A stretch of DNA of 64,000 bases. Source: Rhyacophila brunnea (taxonomy: Eukaryota > Arthropoda > Insecta > Trichoptera > Rhyacophilidae). The notes under the pieces are model-generated. The model ran no database searches, was not told the DNA's origin, and worked only from the letters and a program-made list of their open reading frames with translations. A program made the position numbers and the translations under genes. Of the stretch, positions 56,110-64,000 are shown in pieces. Each line of letters starts with the position of its first letter. The first letter of the stretch is position 1. The stretch lies in contig JAGYXB010001583.1 in assembly GCA_022495005.1 (NCBI GenBank), forward strand, positions 1 to 64,000, written 5' to 3'.

Positions 56110-56818
56110 ATAATTACAATATAAAAAAGAACTTTTTATATACCACGTTTTTAAATTTTCTGTTGAATCATATAAACTTGAGAAATTCTATGTATTAATA
56201 ATTTAGGACAAATAAGGCAATTGTCAACAATTTTTTTTTTTGCTATTTTGCAACAAACAAACAATTAATATAGAATACTGAAATTTCATTTTGATTCCTA
56301 TAGTAACGCACGTATATATTAATAATTTAGTTGCTAGGACCACCTCCTTAGCAACCAATAATAGTGTTTTACTTTTTACGGATTTCTTCCGAAATAACCT
56401 TTCATAGAAAACAGAATTAACTGAAAATGAATTCAATTCTACTTAAAGATGGCTAAACGCCAATTAAAAGAATGCATTGGAATCGTGTTCTGATATATTC
56501 TAAAAGTTTCAAATGTCTAGCTAGTAGGGAAGTTAGTTAAAAATCGATTTCAAGATTTGTACTGGGTAAATAACCACCGGGCAAATAAGAATACGAGCTA
56601 AGAAAAACGTGGCAAAATGAATTATTATCAATGTCAAAATAAATATTCCTTAGAGGTCTACCACACTGAGTGATTTTTAGGCCCTCTACTAAAAATGAAC
56701 AATCTAATTTTAATTAACTATCCAAATAAATCAATGCATTCAAATAAATTTTAATTATTATTATCTCTGTTAATTGCTTAATATTTTATAGTTGCATTCA
56801 GGGTTCGAAATGGACCGG
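56110..56818 (+). repeat. Repeat family V, copy 2 (uninterrupted)
   Basis: Intact counterpart of 30660-31893; across the LINE insertion point it reads CATATAAACTTGAGAAATTC then TATTAATAATTTAGG. Confidence 0.75.
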
Positions 56819-56869
56819 AACGTCGTTGTGAGTCATAAAATTTCCAAAATTATAGCTCTGTCTAATAGT

Positions 56870-57120
56870 AAAATTCTATGGTAAGATGCCAAAACATGAT
56901 AATAATGTCGTGTTTTGGCAAATTGAGTTATGTATACCGTATCAATGAGTTCTACAAAATATCAAAATATGGTATTATTAATAGGTCTTATAAATTGGAG
57001 AAATAAGTTGAATCAATATATTGTGATTTATTCATTTTATAAATATTTTTCGAAGTTTGCTCTCCTGAACATTTTAGAAAAAACGGACATATCATGTTTT
57101 GCCATCTTACCATAGAATTA
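56870..57120. mobile_element. Short inverted-repeat MITE
   Basis: AATTCTATGGTAAGATGCCA with AAACATGAT at the left is inverted at the right (ATCATGTTTTGCCATCTTAC, CATAGAATT). About 250 bp, non-coding. Target duplication unclear. Confidence 0.6.
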
Positions 57121-57470
57121 ATTTGATTATCTGAGGTAGATCGAAAACACGTATTTTTATAAAAAATAGATGTTTATTTTCGTAAAATTATCGAGCTCTC
57201 CGGGTCGTAAACAGGCTCTCACGTCAAAACTCGTCCACCTGCAACATGACGAATACGTCGATGTGACGTCATCGTTATTTACAAAATACACGTTCCCAAA
57301 ATGGAGCTCCACAGATTGCTTGAATGCGACTGTTTAGTTTGAATAAAAAAAACATCTACTGTTGCAATCGACAAGTTGGATGCATCTCGGGCTGCAAGCC
57401 GAAGACGCTAGGACGCATACGAACACCTACGAATTGGTCATTCCTATACCATCTTACCGATCGCCGCATC

Positions 57471-57887
57471 CAGTGACGTCCCTAGATAAAATGCCGCCCC
57501 TAGGCAACGCCAAAATGCCGCCTCATTTTTATATACAGTATTTTTATCATCCTTTCATGAGTCCAATATCTAAGAAATGTTTTTATGGAAACATTACTAA
57601 TAAAATAGCAGACTAATTATTCGAAAATTTGCACGTGTCGTTTCTGGTCACCAAGGACGTCGAAGGGCAACGGAAGTAAACTAGATATCGCGAAACCCGA
57701 CAAAACCAGTGAGCTGATTTTTTTAATGGAAAGATATTTCTGAAATTGAAAGAAGATATTTTCGTTATTTCTAAGTTTAGGTAGCTATTTCTATATATTC
57801 CAAATGATTTTCCTCAATTTGCCGCCCTTTGAGTAACTGCCGCCCCCAAGCGACGCTCAATCTGCCTACCCCCACGGGACGTCACTG
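57471..57887. mobile_element. hAT family 2 MITE, copy 1
   Basis: The ends CAGTGACGTCC and GGGACGTCACTG are inverted. GCCGCATC flanks both sides (57463-57470 and 57888-57895), an exact 8-bp duplication. GCCGCC-rich blocks lie near both ends. Non-coding, 417 bp. Confidence 0.88.
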
Positions 57888-58290
57888 GCCGCATCCAAAT
57901 ATCTATACGTTTCGAAAGTTACGTGCGACTGCTGCTAGGTACCTACATATATGCGGTCTTTATATGCAATACCGAATCGACCGGATTCGATTTATGGCTG
58001 TGTGGCAGACGAGGCGAGTTTAGGTCTGGGAGCCGGCTAAAGGTTTCCATTTCGAGCGCTGGGTGCTTTCGTACATACAAAGACATCGATATAAAATAAA
58101 CAAATTTACACAGGAGGCACATTTTTTTTGTTTTGTTCACTATTATCTTCTCAATTGACCTATATTAAGTATTCTTTCTAATCAGGTGCTATCAGAACCA
58201 TACTTTTATGCAGGGATTTTGTTATAAGGCAATTCGATAAGCATTTCATGTAATAAGTACTAGTTAAAATTGTCGTGATTCAATAAGATT

Positions 58291-58365
58291 CCCGTAGCTT
58301 AATTAATTGGAAAAGCATACTGGCGCGAATCCAGCGGATACAGGTTCAAGTCCCGCCAAGTGTCG
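58291..58365 (+). repeat. tRNA-like SINE head, family U (copy 2)
   Basis: TCCCGTAGCTTAATTAATTG (A-box side) and CAGGTTCAAGTCCCGCC (B-box GGTTCAAGTCC). Acceptor ends do not pair well, so not a functional tRNA. Compare 8369-8444. Confidence 0.45.
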
Positions 58366-58792
58366 TATTTTTTCTACAAATGATTTTTTCTAGTGTTTCT
58401 AGATGTTTTCAAATTATGGAGGAATATTAAGTATTTATAGAATGTTGCATTCTGATATCTTGTGTCTTATTCGTTGAATAAAAGAAATAGTTTATTAAAA
58501 TCAATATAATTAATAAACGAGTGGTAGGTTTTAACTCTTAGGAGGCCCCTTTTAATTTTTCTCACGAATTGGTTGCGTCATAATATGTTAGGGAAACGTG
58601 AAAATATTATGTACTTGCTATACCTATTGTAGGTAAACCTCGTAGACCTAACCTAACCTAATATATCTTAAATAATATTGTGTATTTAACATATAAACCG
58701 GGCTGGATTGTAAATTATATACATAATAATTTTATTAGACTTTGTTGACAAGTATACATACTTGCCATAATGATAAAAAATAGATTCTAGAC

Positions 58793-58860
58793 CAGTGATT
58801 CCCAACCTTTTTCTTTGGTGGAACCCTTGGAACATTTTTTTAAAACTCGAGGAAGCCCTA
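58793..58860 (+). repeat. End of a further hAT-like element
   Basis: CAGTGATTCCCAACCTTTTT is typical of one group of hAT ends. A related but altered end is at 20321 (CAGTGATTCCCGACCGGGG). No matching opposite end or duplication was found. Confidence 0.35.
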
Positions 58861-58968
58861 ACAGGTTGACACAATATGATATTCAAGTCCATAATATATA
58901 ACTCTCGAGCAGTGACCACCCTTTCATGTTTAGTTTCCGATTGTCGTAAGGTTAGGTTAGGTATCTGC

Positions 58969-59558
58969 CAATGCCGAAGAGTGGAGGTAGGCCGTGGAGA
59001 TCCGACATAAAAAGAAAGTCACATTATTTTATTTGTTTTTATTTAACTGAAAATATAAATTCAAGATAGTGTTGGTTAGTTTTTAAATACTTTATAATAT
59101 CAATTAAACTCTGCCAAACCAAACCATAATAGTTCAGCTGAAAAGCGATGGACGATCCGATAAAAATAGTGCACACTTTTTTCAGTAGTAGGTACTTACC
59201 TGTTTTCTTTATCTATTATGAGGATGTAGGTATAAATTGTAGATGGTGTTGGTCAGTTTTTAAAGTTCATCTCACCCCTGCTTAAACCAAATCACAATTG
59301 AAAACAAAACATTCTAATATCTATAAAATATCTTAGACGAATATTTTTAGACTTGTAATAATTATCTCTTAATGTTTGGTTTTCGCAGGGTTTAAATGAA
59401 TAAAATAAACTATTATAATATATATAAATTTACACTATCTGCCATTTGTCGTCTTAGCTCAATGAAAACAAATACATACCTACATATTATGACTGACAAA
59501 GTTTAGTGTGCACTATTTATATCGGATCTTAACAGCCTACCTCCACCCTTCGCTACTG
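58969..59558. mobile_element. hAT family 1 MITE, copy 4
   Basis: The left end CAATGCCGAAGAGTGGAGGT and the right end CCTCCACCCTTCGCTACTG. GTCGGATCTTAACAGCC-type text is next to the right end. The flanking bases do not match each other, so it is an older copy. Confidence 0.7.
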
Positions 59559-59874
59559 ATATACCTAGGTATCTATTACATTGGACATGGAGCACACAAT
59601 TAGGGGTCTCATTTTGGATAGTAGTTATATCGGAAAATCATTTTAAATCATCCTTTTTTACCTACCCATTTCTGAATATTTTTCAGTGTTCCCTGCTATT
59701 CCCTATTCTCTCAGCAAAGTAGAATGCCTCAGTCCAGATAAAAATCCTTCACATAAAAATAAACACGGCAGCCCGTCTCGGCCGTCATGATAATCTGAAC
59801 TAATATTAGCAAACATGGGAGCACGCTGTATTGCGTCTTCAGTGTGGGAAAGTTTATCAACCTCTGCTCTACAG

Positions 59875-60966
59875 CAGTGGTTTCCAAACTTTACGTTACT
59901 ACGCCTCCCTTTTAAAATAATCTAATCTTGGCACCTCCCCCCCTTTATTTCATTAAGTACATTTTTACACAAAGTGCTTTTTATCTACTAAACTGGCTCG
60001 ATATATTATGGATTTCATTGCATCTAATGCAGAAAACTCCGTTTCACATAAATGTGATGTTATGAATGGTAGCAGTACCTACTTGCATTGCTTTTCTTGA
60101 CACAGTATTATAATATTCTTCAGTTCGATTCAACTAAAATTGAACAAAGGTTTTTGTTTCCATATATCTATTTTAATTAGTCAGGAAATACACTACAAAT
60201 AATTAGAAAATAAAATTCTACATGTGAATTATCATCAATTACATCAACCTGTATCACACAGATACAGTGACGTCCCGTGGGGGTAGGCAGATCGAGCGTC
60301 GCTTGGGGGCGGCAGTTACTCGAAGGGCGGCAAATCGAAGACAATCATTTGGTATATATAGAAATAGCTACCCAAACTTAGTAATAACAAAAATTTCTTT
60401 CCATTAAAAAATTGAGCTCACTGGTTTTGTCGGGTTTGCGATATCTAGTTTACTTACGTTGCCCTTCGAGGTCCTTGGTGACCAGAAACGACACGAGCAG
60501 ATTTGCGAATAATTATTCTGGTATTTTGTCAGTAATGTATGCATACAACCCATTTTTTAGATATTGGACTCATGAAAGGTGATAAAATAATGTATAAATA
60601 CATGAGGCGGCATTTTGGCGCTGCCGAGGGGCGGCATTTTATATAGGAACGTCACTGCACAGATACATAGATATATTATCACATGTTAACACTCTGTAAC
60701 CGAAACAGCGCCGCGGGCGACTTTTTTTTACTAATATAACGAATTTATGGAAATAAAATTAGTCTCCATAATATCTTCATACAGGTTTGCAAACAACCTA
60801 ACTTTTATAGGACTATTTTGTTATGTAGTTTATAGCTAGCTGCCATTTTATAAACTATGCACTTGCAAATTGCAAACCTGTGGCTATATTATATTGTATA
60901 CCCTGTGTTAAACTGTTCGCGCCTCCCTTTGCAACAGTCCGCGCCTCCCCAGTTTGGAAACCGCTG
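59875..60966. mobile_element. hAT family 3 element containing a hAT family 2 MITE
   Basis: Ends CAGTGGTTTCCAAACT and AGTTTGGAAACCGCTG; CTCTACAG flanks both sides (59867-59874, 60967-60974) exactly. The element at 60265-60657 is nested inside. No transposase is recognised. Confidence 0.88.
60265..60657. mobile_element. hAT family 2 MITE, copy 2 (nested)
   Basis: CAGTGACGTCCCGTGGGGGT at the left, GGAACGTCACTG at the right, exact duplication CACAGATA (60257-60264, 60658-60665). It is inverted relative to 57471-57887. Confidence 0.88.
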
Positions 60967-60974
60967 CTCTACAG

Positions 60975-62506
60975 TATGCAAATATTATGTTGACCTAGTT
61001 CGCTGCCAAGTCGTTCCCCTGTCAAGGCTACGTATTTATTTATACTGGTATATCAGCTGTGAATCGTTAGTAGTTACGTACACGTGAGTGATCTTGTTCC
61101 TATTTAAAATTATCTTGTGTACACAAACGATATTTTTATAGTGAAACAATATATTTGTATTTTACCTTGAACAAGAGCAGGTCCGATGTAGTTTTTTCTA
61201 TGGCCAACGAATTATTGTTAAATAGAAAAACTTTTAGCCCTGCATAGTGTTATAGCACGGATTCACTAGCTGCCATTGATACTAAATAATATCATGTTAG
61301 GGAACAGCTTAATTGGGAAGCCTAAGGCATAAAGCCCATTGACGCAGCGAGTGCGGCGCTAGCGCAAAATTTCTACAAGTGGCGCGTAAGTCATCGAAAA
61401 TACAACGTTATCAAATACGCCAGCGCACACTGGACTTGACGATGCCTTGTGACCCGCCTGCCGCATGAGTCACCGTTTTTCGCTTCTCGGCGATACGATT
61501 TAATGAAAATACAAAGAAGTCCATTCATTGAACACGGCTACCAAAATCACGCTGCTCGAGGCGTCGTCGATCGACGGGCGAGAAGCAATTATTTAATAAC
61601 AGAGATCTCTTTGTTTAATTTTATTCCGTGTCCTATATTTCGCTAGTTGAATAATGTCGTCGTAAATATGAATGACAAGCCCCGAAATAATATAATATTT
61701 TTATTGCTTTGTTATGAGAGACGCTGTAATAATAATTATTTTGTGCTGCTTGGGCCGCTTATTACATAGGTGAAGGGTAATGCGCGGCAAGAGACGTGTG
61801 ATTATGGTTATGAATAAACGCTTCATACACCGCCTTCGCCCGCTCGACGCGTTCTATGGGCACTATCGCTCCAACACGGCGACGCAAAGGCGGAGGTCGC
61901 GCCGCATGCCAACTACCGCGGCAATTATGAACTCTAAACAATAACGTTTTAAAGTGTTTCAATTTATTAAGAGTTATTTTAATACAACTGACATCGGGAG
62001 TTCATTAATTAAATGTTTAATTAACGATACAGCATTTTAAAGAGATCGACAATCATCGCGGGAGCTCCAGCGGACAGACGGTCCAGCCTTCGCCTCCCGG
62101 ATATCAAGTCCCGAACAATTTTTTTTCCCTACCTTTTCTTTTAACTGAGACCTTGTAAGGTCTCAGAGGCAGACCTCGGTTTCCTGACTATTATTTCCAG
62201 AGTTGGGGCTTGTGAGTACATTAATGCTCTCTCCCGCATGTAATCTAGCTAAGTATTGATCTGTTGAATTAACATTTACCTTCGCTTTTCAAACAATTCT
62301 TTCGGGGGAAAACAGTTAAGAAAAATCCTCTTCCGAATATTACAACATAATATATTATATTTTAAGATACTTTATATTACTGCCCTTACTGGCTAACAAA
62401 ATGGCATGGCGCAGATATATTACAAGATAAATTCATATAAGTGATAGTATTCCATAACAAAATGCAGTAACTGAAGATAGCTTTTAGCTAATAATCATTT
62501 ATAGTG
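60975..62506. other. No recognisable gene or repeat
   Basis: Slightly GC-richer stretch at 61320-62120. Open frames of 65 and 66 codons (61449-61646 plus, 61762-61962 minus) show no domain. I see no splice-linked exons with the [IVC]KxE signature here. Confidence 0.4.
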
Positions 62507-62851
62507 CCTGTACAAGTGCATGGATTTACTTTCAGCAATAGTGCGTATTTTAAACTATCGTGACAATAACTGTCTACACGTAAAAGTGCTGATTGTCTCT
62601 CCAATCTCATTCTTCAAGAGTAAGTGAGACGCGATGATGTCATTTTAGGGTACTATTTGACAGGTAGTGAAAATCGCTTAACCTCAAAATGAGTACCTAC
62701 CTTTTTTTACCGGCAGGTTCGCCACTATCGTTCTACTAAGCAGGCGTAGATAGAAAAAATGTCTACTGTCGCATGACAATTCAGAAGCTTCCAAACTTTT
62801 TTGATTCATGCATGCAAGCTTGCAACTGCGGGATAATACACGTTAACCCAT
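62507..62851 (+). mobile_element. MITE family K, copy 3 (right end missing)
   Basis: Starts CCTGTACAAGTGCATGGATT and follows 19788-20150 (AAACTATCGTGACAATAACT, GGCAGGTTCGCCACTAT), stopping at GCGGGATAATACACG. Confidence 0.7.
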
Positions 62852-62937
62852 ATATTTTCATGATAAGGCCTAAACGTGATAAACTAAAAATAATTACCAC
62901 TAACTTTATATTTAACACAAAAGCAAAATAAACTTCA

Positions 62938-63125
62938 GCAACACGTGCTCGCAGTTTTTAAATGCATGTAATCAGAGAAATAATTTTTTTCCGGCGACGT
63001 TTTCAAATAATTATTAATATTCATCCGTAGAAATTCTATCTTACTCTAACGCATAGAACGGAGATAAGCGTGGCGAATGTTTACTCACTCGCACTTATGG
63101 TTCAATTTTGTTCAGGCCTTGGTAC
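62938..63125 (+). repeat. Repeat shared with 35815-35990
   Basis: Shared CGTGCTCGCAG, ATCTTACTCTA, CTCACTCGCACTTATG and TTTTGTTCAGGCCTT. Class unknown. Confidence 0.5.
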
Positions 63126-63137
63126 TACATAATAAAA

Positions 63138-63731
63138 CAGTGACGTCCCGTGGGGATAAGCAGCTTGAGCGTCACTTGGGGGCGCCAGTTATCCAAAGGG
63201 CGGCAAATCGAGGAGAATCACTAGGTATATATAGAAATACGTAGGTGTATAAGTATTAACGGAAATATCTTTCCATTAAAAAAAATCAGCTCACTGGTTG
63301 GAAACAAAATGTAATAATTTAATCTTACTATAAAAGTTTTAACGGGATTTCATTGTCGGGTTAGCGATGTCTAGTTTACTTCCGTTGTCCTTGGACGTCA
63401 TGTTATTGGTAAACAGCAATGACGCGTGTAAACCTAATTTAAAATTTATCCAAATATTCCAGATATGTTTGTCACTCGCCAGTTTTTGAAGTTTTTAAGT
63501 GTATTTTTAAATGTACCTATCAGAAACCGTAGACTCGAAATATTGTATATTGAAGCAGAGATGGCATTTAAATTAGATTTAGTGGTATAATATATCTTGT
63601 TAGTAATGTATACATACAACACATTTCTTAGATATTGGAGTAATGAAAGGATGATAAAAGTACTGTATAAAAAAAAATATGTCGGTATTTTGGCACTGCC
63701 TAGGGGTGGCATTTGTCTAGGAACGTCGCTG
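63138..63731. mobile_element. hAT family 2 element, copy 3
   Basis: CAGTGACGTCCCGTGGGG at the left, GGAACGTCGCTG at the right; flanks TAATAAAA (63130-63137) and TAAAAAAA (63732-63739), 7 of 8 alike. It is longer (594 bp) than other copies of the family. Confidence 0.75.
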
Positions 63732-64000
63732 TAAAAAAATATCGATCAGTTAAAAAGTTTTACACAGGGCACGTAAAACCCTAATTACGACACTGCTCTG
63801 CAATAAATATTATCTATAAATATTGGTACAGTGATGTTGATACAACATTGTCCAGAAAGCTTTTCGATTGATAACGTCGATTTTACTTATTTAATTATAA
63901 ATACACTTTAGTTTTTGAATTATTGCAACGATTTGTGACTTGATCTTCAAAGCTTCAAAATACAAGTAAGACAATTTACTAATATATTATAATATAAAGG

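Noticed and set aside
58640..58665. Telomeric TTAGG-type repeat
   Set aside because: Only about three units (CCTAACCTAACCTAA); too short to be more than an interstitial coincidence.

Overview
This window is nuclear DNA from an animal, almost certainly an insect. It has multi-exon genes with GT-AG introns, AT-rich intergenic DNA, abundant GTAGGTACCTAC-type short repeats, and a dense load of insect-type transposable elements (R1-, Jockey- and RTE-like LINEs, DIRS, hAT, tRNA-derived SINEs). Sternorrhynchan Hemiptera or Lepidoptera would both fit; the sequence does not let me choose. There are no bacterial genes, no CRISPR and no canonical intact tRNA or rRNA gene.

The only host genes I can support are three related C2H2 zinc-finger genes in the first 27 kb. 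Gene C (748-2363, minus strand, 5' part only) and gene A (4264-9560, plus) lie head to head. Gene B (19455-27351, plus) follows. All have short in-phase N-terminal exons, nearly all carrying an acidic lysine motif of the form [IVC]KxE (IKREP, VKREP, IKSEP, CKREP), a sumoylation-type consensus. In A and B these precede one large exon with an atypical lone finger and a tandem array of 8 or 11 fingers. They look like DNA-binding transcription factors from a lineage-expanded family. Their introns are packed with MITEs, SINEs, LINE pieces and LTRs.

Between gene A and gene B lie an RTE-like LINE broken by two later insertions (9.8-11.3 kb), a 143-bp MITE and a nearly complete but mutated DIRS tyrosine-recombinase retrotransposon (14.5-19.1 kb) with inverted termini and an internal complementary region.

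From 27.4 to 40 kb I see only repeats: LINE 3' ends, SINEs, and several hAT-type non-autonomous elements with clear 8-bp target duplications. One hAT retains a fragment resembling GTF2IRD2-type transposases. The 40-51 kb block is a nested pair of LINEs. A 6.2-kb R1-clade element (40985-47206, plus) sits inside a minus-strand LINE, with a 13-bp target duplication. The disrupted LINE has a Jockey-like ORF2 but an ORF1 closely related to that of the R1 element, the most unusual observation here. From 51 to 64 kb there are more repeats: a ~1.4-kb near-palindrome with a third direct copy of its arm, and hAT elements including one nested inside another.

Coordinates of repeat ends are read by eye. 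Those with target duplications are firm to a few bases; others are approximate.
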